6,749 bases of DNA from Candidatus Poribacteria bacterium (GTDB taxonomy: Bacteria; Poribacteria; WGA-4E; UBA9662): contig PACG01000097.1 of the NCBI GenBank assembly GCA_002699335.1, positions 62,947 through 69,695 of the forward strand, read 5' to 3'. Shown piece after piece: positions 1 to 6,007 of this stretch (positions are counted from its first letter, which is position 1; each line of letters begins with the position of its first letter). A program made the translations under genes and the position numbers. Under the pieces are notes generated by a model that was not told the DNA's origin, did not search any database, and was given only the letters and a program-made list of their open reading frames with translations.

Positions 1-3000
1 ACACTGAATAACGCGGTATTTAGCATCAAGGGGGGACCGGTTTTGAGTCCTATTCCGAATATACACCTTCTTCAACATGAGACCTCAGAACCCATTTATC
101 TCGATAACTATGTCGAAGAAAGTAATACCCAACCTCAGCAACTGAAATGGCTTGATATCGCCAATCCGCAGATAGCCGCGAATATCGATCCGATTACACA
201 TAAAGCGACCTTCAAGGCGAAGGGTGATTTTTTTGGGGCGACTAGCATCAAATTGCAAGTCACTGATAGTCGACAGCACACAGTCATAGCTGAGATCAAA
301 GTCAGGGTAATGACGGCTCCGGTTATCAAGCCGCTGCCTGCCAAACGGTTGCGCTTGAACCGATCGGAGATAATAGACCTAAGTCAGTATGTCAGCGATG
401 CCGATGCACCGGATCTTAACGGTTTAACCTGGGATTGGTCAGCCGTTCAATCGGAGACATCGACACCAGATACTGATGGACTAGCCGCTCCAGTTCAAGT
501 GCGAATCAATGCCAGTCTGGCTACACTGGAAGGAAAGCGTAAGACCGGAAAGGCGGCAGTTCAGTTTGTAGCAAGGGATGCCGATGGCAATCAGACCTCA
601 ACTACCATGAACCTGACTGTGTTGCCAGATATCGACGGCCCAATCGTTTCTAAAATCCCTTTGCTTGTTTTCACCGTTGACGGAACGCAAATCTTACCAT
701 CAGGCTCACCATTTAATCTGGACGACTACGTCATCGATGCTATTGCCGAAGATAACCAGATCTCATGGCAGGTGGAAGGCAACAAGCAGATAAAAGTTGA
801 AGGGTTAGAAAGCCGTCGGCCAATCTTTAGGGGGAACCAGGGTGGAATAAAAGAGGATTTTCTGATTGTAGCGCAAAACCATCTAGGGCAACACTCGGAG
901 AAAAAATCGATTTTGGTGGAAATCGTACCCGTTGGTGCACCACCTCAAATTAACGACGATCAACTGTTCGCAGATCTGCTGAACCAAGATGAAGTTTTAG
1001 TGGTACTGTTTGATCCAGATAAAACGCTACCCCTCGAAAAAAGAAGTGTTCAGGTCGATCTGAAAAAGTATGTCCGGGACTACGATAGCAACCCTGAGGA
1101 GATTCAGTGGTCAGTGGACGATAACGATCAGATCCAGTTCATAATTGATCGGGGGATAGCTACTGTTTCGGCCAAGGCTGTTGCGACGGAGAAAGTAACA
1201 CTAACGGCTACTGATTCCAAAAATTACACGGACGAGGTAGAGATTTCAATCCAGGCGCTAAAAGTTACAGAACCGCAGATTAAAAAGCTGCCTCGGGCCA
1301 TCAAACTGAAAGCTGGAGAGACATGGTCAGATCTGCAATTAGATCAATATGTGACAGATGACTTTACTCCCGTCGACCAGATAAAGTGGTTCTCAATTAC
1401 GCCTGACCCCAAGCTGGTTTCAGCCCAAATATTGCCAGACCGTCGGCTAGAACTGAAGGTAATGAGCGATTGGGCTGGAGAGCTAACCCTAACGTTAACA
1501 GCTACCAACCAGTTGGGAAAAATCGCTAGACAAAGTGTTAAGGTTCGAGTGACAGCGACACCAGAAGTCAGCCTGCCAAAAGTAGTTGAGGTACGGGAAA
1601 ATTGGCAACAGCGATTTGAACTGGATCAATACGTCAAAGACACAGATAGTAAATCCAGCGACTTACAGTGGGTCGTGATCCCTGACTCGTCTCCGGTGGC
1701 GATACTAGATCCGAAGAGGCGAATCTTGATCATAAAAGGGGCCGTCGGCAAGATGGGCCAGATCTTCCCCCTACAGGTTAAAGTAACTGACGGTGAAGGA
1801 AATCCGGCTGAAGTCGCGCTTCAGGTCAAGGTTGTCGTAGCTCCCAAACTACCACCAACACTGGTCAAAAACTTTCCGACGCAACGATCGTTTATCAACG
1901 ACGAGACTAAAGAGCTCGATCTAACCAACCAAATTATTGATCCCCTGACCAAAAAGCCGATGGAGACCTCAGTTATGCAGGACAATCTGACCTTAACTCT
2001 TGAGCCGGAGAAAAAAGATAGTCCGATTCAGATTAAGCGAGAGCCTGCGAATAGCTTGAAATTTGTCTTTTCAACGCCAAAAGTGCCTGACAATTTTAAG
2101 ACAGAGGTGCCTGAAAAGACAACTTTACGGCTGGAGGATCCGAACGGGCTAAAGCTGACCCACGACATCCAGGTTTTGGTGTTTCCCTCTAAACCGATAT
2201 TGAAAGACGCCAAATTTGAAGAACCAATTCTACTCTATTCCAACATCGATAAGTTGCTAGATTTGAAGGCCTATGTGGAACAAAGAAGCGGTATTACCTG
2301 GGAAATTGAGAATGAAAAGAAGCTAATTGCAGGTGGTCTAAAGATAGAGCGAGGGCAGAAGGACCCAGCTCTGTTGACATTGAAATTCGAAATTTCCGCT
2401 GGCCAGGAACTAAACCTGATCGACAAAGCACAAGCTAAGGATGAGGGTTACCTCAAAGACTACCAATGTCCGAATGACAAGCAGTGTTTCGGTTTCCGGC
2501 TTAAACTTAAAGCCAATCGAAATAAGAAATTTAGCCAAGCCGAACTACCGGTCTTGATTATCAAGCCCCCGCCGCTAGAGTTAAACACAGACCTGTCAAT
2601 TACCTTTTCATCGGAGGAAGCCAAAGACTTGAAAGAAGGCATAGAACAAGAATTATCAACGTTGATCGACTACGAGGATATTTCCAAGTTGCGCTGGCAG
2701 TTTGGTTCAGTCAAGGGGCTGGAGCCTCAGGTTTGGGACCTAACGACGAAGAAATGGCAGAAACCCGACGGGAAAAAACCAATTTCTATTGATAAGAGCA
2801 GGCCTTTTATCAAGTTGATTCCAGACAAAACGTTTGCTACCGATTTTAAAGAAGGTAAGTTGGAAATTACCGTTTCCGACATTTGGGGGACTGAAGATAA
2901 AGGCGAAATTCCAATCAGAATTGTCCAGCCGCCTAAATTCCAGGACTTTCCCAAGGTTATTAACATTCGTTGTGGTCAGGCCGATTACCAGTCAACGCTA

Positions 3001-4260
3001 GGTATCGCCTATTTAGATCTATACCCATACGTGACCTTGGACTCATCGATTAAGACAAATAAAGCTAGATTAGAGTGGTCATGGGAGATTTGGGAAGCGA
3101 GCACAGGGAAATACCGGAAACCGGAAGACAAAGATCGATTTAAAGTAACATTTGGGCCTACGGCCAAACAGGCTCAACTAACCGAAAAACTGGTCACGAT
3201 CACCGTCGCAAGTAATTACTTTAGTGCAAACAACGAAACAACTTTCATGGACCAAAAGGTCCGTTTCTCCATCAAAGATCCAACCACCGAGGAATTAGGT
3301 ACAGTTGATGTAACACTCCGTATTTGGAAACCAAATTCCAAGGCTGAAGTACCGATTTTACAGGGGCTAAAGGATCGTGACATTTATCCCGGCCAGGAAC
3401 TCGTGCTCAACTTCACTGTCTTTGATCTCGACTCATCAGCTGAAGAACTAGTTTGGAATAATTCAATCCCAGAGGCCCTCAGTGTAATAATGGAGAAGGA
3501 AACGCCTGTAGCTGGAATTCAGAAGGGGCGATTGAAGATCAAAGTAGCAGAATATTTTGAGCAGGTACGCGACACTTTCCAGATTGACATCACTATTAAA
3601 GATCCAGATTGCAATCTATTGGAACAACCTCTAAAAATCAGTATTATTGATCCTCCGGATAAAACACCACCCAAAATCGAAGTCTTTGCTGTTGCCCACC
3701 CGTTGTCGCCCCGAGTGATTTTCATTACCATTACGGCAAACGAGAAACTGAAAGGGATGCCAATTGTTACCGTCGGTAGACAAAGGCTCTCTGGTTTGAA
3801 GGCTGAACCTGAGCGGTTGATATGGCATCAAACTTATTTTCTGTCGAGTGACGGGAAAGGTCCCGTAACTATCTCGGCCAAAGGAACAGATCTAAACAAA
3901 AATACCGGTAGCGGAGAGACCATGCTAAAAATAGCCGTTGATAGCCCGGCGGCTCCCACACAACCCGCAACTACTAGGCTTCGTTTGAACTTTCCTAACC
4001 CGTTTAACCCGGAAACCTGGATTCCCTACCAGTTGGCACAGGATACGAATGTCTCGTTCCGGATCTATAATGTGGCTGGGGAGTTGGTCAGGCAATTGGA
4101 TAAAGGGTTTCAACCTAGCGGTTTTTATCTCAGCCAGGATCAGGCTCTCTACTGGAATGGGAAAACAGCGACTGGTGAAACTGTAGCTTCGGGCACTTAT
4201 TTCTACCAGATCCAGGCCGGTGATTACACTGAAACGCGGAAAATGACGATTCTGAAGTAA
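1..4260 (+). CDS. Giant exported Ig/cadherin-like repeat protein with C-terminal sorting-type domain (5' partial)
   Basis: The frame is open from base 1 to a TAA at 4258-4260 (1419 codons visible), so the true start lies upstream. A TTG at 43 could be read as a start behind a G-run (31-35), but the frame runs through it and no signal peptide follows, which an extracellular repeat protein would need. Residue numbers here count from that TTG. About eleven divergent repeats of roughly 95-135 residues occupy 1-1209. Each tends to open with P-x-I-x-x-(L/F)P, then LDxYVxDxD, then (L/I)xW, and ends in a hydrophobic beta-strand, as in bacterial Ig/cadherin-like folds. Residues 1210-1311 form a different Ig-like domain (ITITANEKLKG...ISAKGTDLNKNTG). 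Residues 1312-1405 are a FlgD-Ig/T9SS-like C-terminal module. No catalytic domain is visible. An adhesin, matrix or surface-scaffold role is inferred. The family-level call is firm; the precise function is unknown. Confidence 0.9.
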   Translation, partial: TLNNAVFSIKGGPVLSPIPNIHLLQHETSEPIYLDNYVEESNTQPQQLKWLDIANPQIAANIDPITHKATFKAKGDFFGATSIKLQVTDSRQHTVIAEIKVRVMTAPVIKPLPAKRLRLNRSEIIDLSQYVSDADAPDLNGLTWDWSAVQSETSTPDTDGLAAPVQVRINASLATLEGKRKTGKAAVQFVARDADGNQTSTTMNLTVLPDIDGPIVSKIPLLVFTVDGTQILPSGSPFNLDDYVIDAIAEDNQISWQVEGNKQIKVEGLESRRPIFRGNQGGIKEDFLIVAQNHLGQHSEKKSILVEIVPVGAPPQINDDQLFADLLNQDEVLVVLFDPDKTLPLEKRSVQVDLKKYVRDYDSNPEEIQWSVDDNDQIQFIIDRGIATVSAKAVATEKVTLTATDSKNYTDEVEISIQALKVTEPQIKKLPRAIKLKAGETWSDLQLDQYVTDDFTPVDQIKWFSITPDPKLVSAQILPDRRLELKVMSDWAGELTLTLTATNQLGKIARQSVKVRVTATPEVSLPKVVEVRENWQQRFELDQYVKDTDSKSSDLQWVVIPDSSPVAILDPKRRILIIKGAVGKMGQIFPLQVKVTDGEGNPAEVALQVKVVVAPKLPPTLVKNFPTQRSFINDETKELDLTNQIIDPLTKKPMETSVMQDNLTLTLEPEKKDSPIQIKREPANSLKFVFSTPKVPDNFKTEVPEKTTLRLEDPNGLKLTHDIQVLVFPSKPILKDAKFEEPILLYSNIDKLLDLKAYVEQRSGITWEIENEKKLIAGGLKIERGQKDPALLTLKFEISAGQELNLIDKAQAKDEGYLKDYQCPNDKQCFGFRLKLKANRNKKFSQAELPVLIIKPPPLELNTDLSITFSSEEAKDLKEGIEQELSTLIDYEDISKLRWQFGSVKGLEPQVWDLTTKKWQKPDGKKPISIDKSRPFIKLIPDKTFATDFKEGKLEITVSDIWGTEDKGEIPIRIVQPPKFQDFPKVINIRCGQADYQSTLGIAYLDLYPYVTLDSSIKTNKARLEWSWEIWEASTGKYRKPEDKDRFKVTFGPTAKQAQLTEKLVTITVASNYFSANNETTFMDQKVRFSIKDPTTEELGTVDVTLRIWKPNSKAEVPILQGLKDRDIYPGQELVLNFTVFDLDSSAEELVWNNSIPEALSVIMEKETPVAGIQKGRLKIKVAEYFEQVRDTFQIDITIKDPDCNLLEQPLKISIIDPPDKTPPKIEVFAVAHPLSPRVIFITITANEKLKGMPIVTVGRQRLSGLKAEPERLIWHQTYFLSSDGKGPVTISAKGTDLNKNTGSGETMLKIAVDSPAAPTQPATTRLRLNFPNPFNPETWIPYQLAQDTNVSFRIYNVAGELVRQLDKGFQPSGFYLSQDQALYWNGKTATGETVASGTYFYQIQAGDYTETRKMTILK
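43..3669 (+). repeat. About eleven degenerate Ig/cadherin-like protein repeats
   Basis: These are protein-level tandem repeats, not DNA-level copies. Approximate repeat starts, in residues from the TTG at 43, are 1, 93, 197, 299, 410, 507, 605, 718, 844, 964 and 1101. The aligned core strand reads LKW, LTW, ISW, IQW, IKW, LQW, LTL (Trp lost in repeat 7), ITW, LRW, LEW and LVW. Ahead of it sits a segment such as LDNYVEE, LSQYVSD, LDDYVID, LKKYVRD, LDQYVTD, LDQYVKD, LKAYVEQ or LYPYVTL. Repeats 1-6 are compact (about 92-111 residues). Repeats 7-10 are longer (113-137) and more divergent, with lysine-rich insertions. The DNA is not visibly repetitive, which fits old duplications. Several acidic DxD positions could bind Ca2+ as in cadherin-like domains, but this is inferred. 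Confidence 0.75.
3670..3945 (+). other. Pre-terminal Ig-like domain of the giant repeat protein
   Basis: Residues 1210-1301 (numbered from the TTG at 43) differ from the upstream repeats. They lack the LDxYV and LxW motifs. Instead they read PKIEVFAV...VIFITITANEKLKGMPIVTV, then a central strand ending in IWHQTYFL, then GPVTISAKGTDLNKNTGSGE. This resembles the bacterial Ig-like domains with a 'T(A/V)(S/N)E.L...P.VTV ... A.D.AGNTG' pattern that often precede FlgD-like C-terminal modules in multidomain secreted proteins. A short Ala/Pro/Thr-rich linker (about residues 1303-1311) separates it from the final module. Confidence 0.6.
3976..4257 (+). other. C-terminal FlgD-Ig / T9SS type-A-like sorting module
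   Basis: The last 94 residues of the giant protein start RLRLNFPNPFNPETW and run through IPYQL, VSFRIYNVAGELVRQLD, a PSGFY turn, YWNGKTATGETVASGTYFYQI and TETRKMTILK. The order PNPFNP, beta-strand with IYN(V)xGxxV, W(D/N)GxxxxGxxVxSGxYFYxI, then basic-RKM-hydrophobic end is the known pattern of FlgD Ig-like (FLGD_ig) and T9SS type-A C-terminal domains. In type IX secretion such a domain directs export and surface attachment. Whether this host has a type IX or analogous pathway cannot be seen here. The ETWIPYQL variant is what I remember as characteristic of Candidatus Poribacteria. Confidence 0.8.
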
Positions 4261-4261
4261 G

Positions 4262-4267
4262 AAAGGG
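4262..4267 (+). promoter_or_regulatory. Shine-Dalgarno-like site before the decayed downstream gene
   Basis: AAAGGG lies 5 nt before ATG 4273 and directly follows the stop codon of the giant gene (4258-4260). With a gap of only 12 nt between stop and ATG, this looks like the translation start of a former second gene in the same operon. The coding frame that follows is broken after 12 codons. Confidence 0.4.
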
Positions 4268-4272
4268 ATCAA

Positions 4273-4654
4273 ATGATGACAACCTCGCGTTTTAGTTGCG
4301 GGCGGATTTAACCTTACGATTATTTTTGTTTTTCAACGAGCGTCTGCAAATCTATGAGCAACTGAGCTCTCAAGGATTGACGAGGACGACCCTCTTACAT
4401 TCACTGTGGTTCAAAATCCGGTTAACCGGTACCCCATTCGTTCTGACCCACACCGCAAGACCGGAGCAAAAAATCGAAGGTCATTTTACTTTTAAGGCCA
4501 GTGACAGTGTCACCGATAGCCGACCGGCTGTGGTATCAATAGCGTTCGACCGGGCAACGACATGACCCTGGTGGTGAAGGCCGACTTGATGTCAGTACCC
4601 CTAATGTCGATTTTCACCTGCGTCTATACCGTGGTTGATCCCGACAAACAGTAA
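4273..4654 (+). pseudogene. Decayed cadherin-like secreted protein gene (several frameshifts)
   Basis: No single frame is intact, but protein-like pieces follow one another in the expected order. Frame from ATG 4273: MMTTSRFSCGRI, then stop. Frame from 4301: GGFNLTIIFVFQRASANL (leader-like and hydrophobic), TGA at 4355-4357, then ATELSRIDEDDPLTFTVVQNP to about 4423. Third frame, about 4425-4562: GTPFVLTHTARPEQ, then HFTFKASDSVTDSRPAVVS. Next, from about 4541, NSVRPGNDMTLVVKAD runs on to TAA 4652-4654. 'DEDDPLTFTVVQNP...G' followed by 'FTFKASDxVTDSxPAxVSI' is the classic two-half pattern of bacterial cadherin-like tandem repeats. The protein was probably an exported relative of the upstream repeat protein, and the gene was probably cotranscribed with it. 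A 89-codon TTG-initiated frame at 4296-4565 covers only part of this and is not a credible gene by itself. Sequencing errors are an alternative, but several lesions in under 400 bp favour decay. Confidence 0.6.
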
Positions 4655-4692
4655 GGAATTGTTTTCCGATAATAATCTTGCTAGCTCCACCC

Positions 4693-4698
4693 TATAAT
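4693..4698 (+). promoter_or_regulatory. Isolated perfect -10-like hexamer
   Basis: TATAAT is an exact sigma-70 -10 match, but no acceptable -35 hexamer lies 16-18 bp upstream (that stretch is AATAAT-like). The hairpin at 4708-4729 would fall at or just after the predicted transcript start. Without a downstream gene before the IS, its use is doubtful. Confidence 0.2.
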
Positions 4699-4707
4699 CC
4701 TGTCAGT

Positions 4708-4729
4708 CGATAGTAACCCTAAACTATCG
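4708..4729. repeat. Small inverted repeat (7-bp stem, 8-nt loop)
   Basis: CGATAGT is followed by AACCCTAA and then ACTATCG, a perfect 7-bp stem that can be extended by one T-G wobble pair. There is no T-run after it, so it is not a standard intrinsic terminator. Its role is unknown. Confidence 0.4.
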
Positions 4730-4806
4730 GGCTCGCAGCTATTGATGAAGGGCAACTGTTTCGGTTGTAGGTTAGAAATCGAGGCTAGCGAGGTGAACTT
4801 CACACT

Positions 4807-4816
4807 CTCCTCAACC
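4807..4816. repeat. Target-site duplication, left copy
   Basis: CTCCTCAACC is directly repeated at 6008-6017, on either side of the inverted-repeat-bounded element. Ten base pairs is within the 8-10 bp duplication known for ISAs1-family elements. The two copies are identical, and the bases outside them differ (T before the left copy, G after the right). Confidence 0.95.
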
Positions 4817-4841
4817 TAGGGCTGTTCAGTCAGATTTTAGC
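4817..4841. repeat. Left terminal inverted repeat of the ISAs1-family element
   Basis: After a first T, AGGGCTGTTCAGTCAGATT continues to TTAGC. It matches the reverse complement of 5983-6007 at 23 of 25 positions. The mismatches are at position 1 (T versus C) and position 21 (T versus G). These ends are the expected transposase binding and cleavage sites. Confidence 0.93.
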
Positions 4842-4853
4842 GAAGAAATGAAG

Positions 4854-4859
4854 TAGAAT
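4854..4859 (+). promoter_or_regulatory. Possible -10 hexamer of the transposase promoter
   Basis: TAGAAT is one base from the TATAAT consensus and lies 33 nt before the transposase ATG, just inside the left end. The matching -35 would fall in the left inverted repeat (around CAGATT, 4831-4836), but that is a weak match. Confidence 0.25.
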
Positions 4860-4879
4860 AACAACATAAAATTTTAAAA

Positions 4880-4884
4880 GGGAG
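4880..4884 (+). promoter_or_regulatory. Ribosome binding site of the transposase
   Basis: GGGAG lies 8 nt upstream of ATG 4893 in an A/T-rich context. It supports that start, which also gives the usual short N-terminal segment before the E-R-R-x-x-G-K-x-Y motif. Confidence 0.6.
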
Positions 4885-4892
4885 TTGAAGGT

Positions 4893-5348
4893 ATGTTGTT
4901 TGAACTATTGAAAGAGATCAAAGATGAAAGGCGCGAACAAGGGAAAAAGTATCTACTTGGAGAGGTGTTGATGTGTAGTATTCTGGCTATTATTAGCGGA
5001 GCAATCTCATACAGAAAAATACACACGTGTATCAAAAAACGATTTGATGAATTATCAGTAGAGTTGAACTTAAATTGGGATAAAGCTCCGTCATATACAA
5101 CCATAAGATCCATCATTCAAGGTATTAAAACAGAAAGATTAGAGACCTGTTTCAGAAAATATGTTGAAAAAACATCTACAACGATAGAAGGGAGCGTTAT
5201 CAGTTGTGACGGTAAAACTTTACGAGGAAGCTATAACAATATGAGGGATCAAACAGCCATACATGTACTAAACATATATAACACAGAAAATAAGATGATG
5301 TTGGGGCCAGAAAAGGTGTCTGAAAAAACAAATGAGATACCTGTATGA
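4893..5348 (+). CDS. Transposase N-terminal fragment (151 aa)
   Basis: This is the 5' part of the broken transposase gene. The product has the N-terminal ISAs1-associated segment (DERREQGKKYLLGEVLMCSI...GAISYRKI, residues 11-43). It then has a segment corresponding to the family's 'PS..T.RR' region (PSYTTIRSIIQGI, 66-78). It ends shortly after the first catalytic aspartate (D106 in CDGKTLRGS) and EKTNEIPV. It contains only one of three catalytic residues, so it cannot transpose DNA. If translated, it could at most bind DNA or interfere with a full-length enzyme; this is inference. Confidence 0.75.
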   Translation: MLFELLKEIKDERREQGKKYLLGEVLMCSILAIISGAISYRKIHTCIKKRFDELSVELNLNWDKAPSYTTIRSIIQGIKTERLETCFRKYVEKTSTTIEGSVISCDGKTLRGSYNNMRDQTAIHVLNIYNTENKMMLGPEKVSEKTNEIPV

Positions 5349-5397
5349 CAAAATCTTATTAGCCAATTTAATCTTCAAGGTTGTGTTGTAACTGGAG

Positions 5398-5994
5398 ATG
5401 CTCTCCACTGTCAAAAAAACCTTAAAAGCAGTAAAATTAACAGGAAATAATATGGTTGTTCAGGTAAAAGAAAATCAAAAAGATTTATTATGGACCTGTG
5501 AAACATATGCATCTGATGGTACTGTTGATGATCGTTACAAAGGGCCTATAGAAAAACATCATGGCCGTGTAGAACGGCGCTCAGTAGAAGTTTTCAAAAA
5601 CTTTACTGCTTTGTATCCCGAAAAATGGGGAGGTCTCATTGCAGAAGTCGTTAAAGTTAACCGTGAACGCTCTGTTTTTAGTACTAAAAAGAAAGAATGG
5701 GTCTCTTCAGATGAGGTTTCTTTCTATGTATCTACAACCTCTTATAATGCAAATAAATATGCCAAAATCATTCGCTCTCACTGGGCAGTTGAAAATAGTT
5801 GTCACTATGTTCGTGATCATATTTTCAATGAAGATAGTTCACGAATAAGAATAAATCCTATGAATATGGGTCTTTTGAGATCCTTTGCTCTGAATATTTG
5901 CCGTATGAAGGCCAAAAATGGAATTTCAAATGCACTATTCGAAAATGCTTTAGACTTTAATCAGGCTGTAGCATTTACAGAGGCTACAATCTGA
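5398..5994 (+). CDS. Transposase C-terminal fragment (198 aa)
   Basis: This is the 3' part of the broken transposase gene, in the next reading frame. The ATG at 5398 is not a natural start: its first residues (MLSTV) come from the wrong frame over the DALHCQ region. Homology begins at about K6 with KTLKAVKLTGNNMVVQVKENQ and continues to the end. It carries the third catalytic residue (E in HWAVENS, fragment residue 132) and the FNEDSSRIR...LLRSFALNICR tail typical of ISAs1 transposases. No ribosome binding site is evident. It is probably not expressed as a functional protein. Confidence 0.7.
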   Translation: MLSTVKKTLKAVKLTGNNMVVQVKENQKDLLWTCETYASDGTVDDRYKGPIEKHHGRVERRSVEVFKNFTALYPEKWGGLIAEVVKVNRERSVFSTKKKEWVSSDEVSFYVSTTSYNANKYAKIIRSHWAVENSCHYVRDHIFNEDSSRIRINPMNMGLLRSFALNICRMKAKNGISNALFENALDFNQAVAFTEATI

Positions 5995-6007
5995 CTGAAC
6001 AGCCCTG
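5983..6007. repeat. Right terminal inverted repeat of the ISAs1-family element
   Basis: GCTACAATCTGACTGAACAG followed by CCCTG is the reverse complement of the left end with two mismatches in 25. The last four codons or so and the stop codon of the transposase frame lie within it. Confidence 0.93.

Larger units (their letters stand above)
4655..4806. other. Region without a convincing gene, upstream of the insertion sequence
   Basis: I see no supportable gene here. A frame open for about 40 codons (about 4685-4819, including MKGNCFGCRLEIEASEVNF from ATG 4744) has no ribosome binding site. It may be more of the decayed gene or chance. The stretch also holds a TATAAT (4693-4698), a hairpin (4708-4729) and a short palindrome GTGAACTTCAC (4793-4803). 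Confidence 0.5.
4893..5994 (+). pseudogene. ISAs1-family DDE transposase, broken by a nonsense codon and a frameshift
   Basis: Joined conceptually, the gene encodes about 366 residues, near full length for ISAs1-family transposases, which catalyse cut-and-paste-type movement with a DDE active site. Likely catalytic residues, in conceptual numbering, are D106 (SCDGKTLRGS), D169 (VTGDALHCQK) and E300 (HWAVENSCHY). FNEDSSRIR follows at about 311-319. Two lesions prevent a full product. First, codon 152 is TGA (5346-5348); reading through it gives QNLISQFNLQGCVVTGDALHCQK, which aligns with the family without a gap. Second, at seven A (5413-5419), one base must be skipped (or two added) to pass from CQK into TLKAVK and the rest of the protein. 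The stop TGA 5992-5994 lies inside the right inverted repeat. TGA is used as a normal stop here too, so recoding is unlikely. Assembly error at the homopolymer is possible. Confidence 0.9.
4817..6007 (+). mobile_element. Complete ISAs1-family insertion sequence, 1191 bp
   Basis: The element is delimited by 25-bp inverted repeats (4817-4841 and 5983-6007) and flanked by the perfect 10-bp direct repeat CTCCTCAACC. Its single gene, on the + strand, fills most of the element and ends inside the right inverted repeat, as in compact IS elements. The transposase fragments have ISAs1-family hallmarks: ERREQGKKYLLGE near the N terminus, SCDGKTLRGS, EKTNEIP, DALHCQK, QVKENQ and HWAVEN...FNEDSSRIR. The length is slightly below the usual ISAs1 range of about 1.2-1.5 kb. 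Base composition is visibly richer in A/T than the flanking host genes, which fits recent acquisition. No passenger gene is present. It sits between the decayed cadherin-like gene and the LamG gene. Confidence 0.95.

Noticed and set aside
43..45. TTG at 43 as the true start of the giant gene, with the G-run at 31-35 as ribosome binding site
   Set aside because: The frame is open to base 1, no signal peptide follows the TTG, and a repeat unit would start without a leader. A start upstream of the window is far more likely.
3925..4272. 115-codon antisense open frame over the 3' end of the giant gene
   Set aside because: It lies opposite a well-supported domain, and its translation shows no recognisable motif or start signal. 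It is a shadow of the + strand gene.
4296..4565. 89-codon TTG-started frame as a separate gene
   Set aside because: No ribosome binding site. Its N-terminal half is unlike any protein, while its C-terminal half matches half a cadherin-like repeat whose other half lies in a different frame. It is a fragment of the decayed gene.
4708..4729. Intrinsic terminator
   Set aside because: The stem is A/T-rich, only 7 bp long, and no T-run follows.
4744..4819. Small ORF MKGNCFGCRL... (24 codons)
   Set aside because: No Shine-Dalgarno sequence, very short, and its stop is created by the IS junction. Not supportable as a gene.
5346..5348. TGA read as an amino acid (alternative genetic code)
   Set aside because: TGA also serves as the normal transposase stop (5992-5994). 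A second, independent frame lesion in the same gene points to decay rather than recoding.
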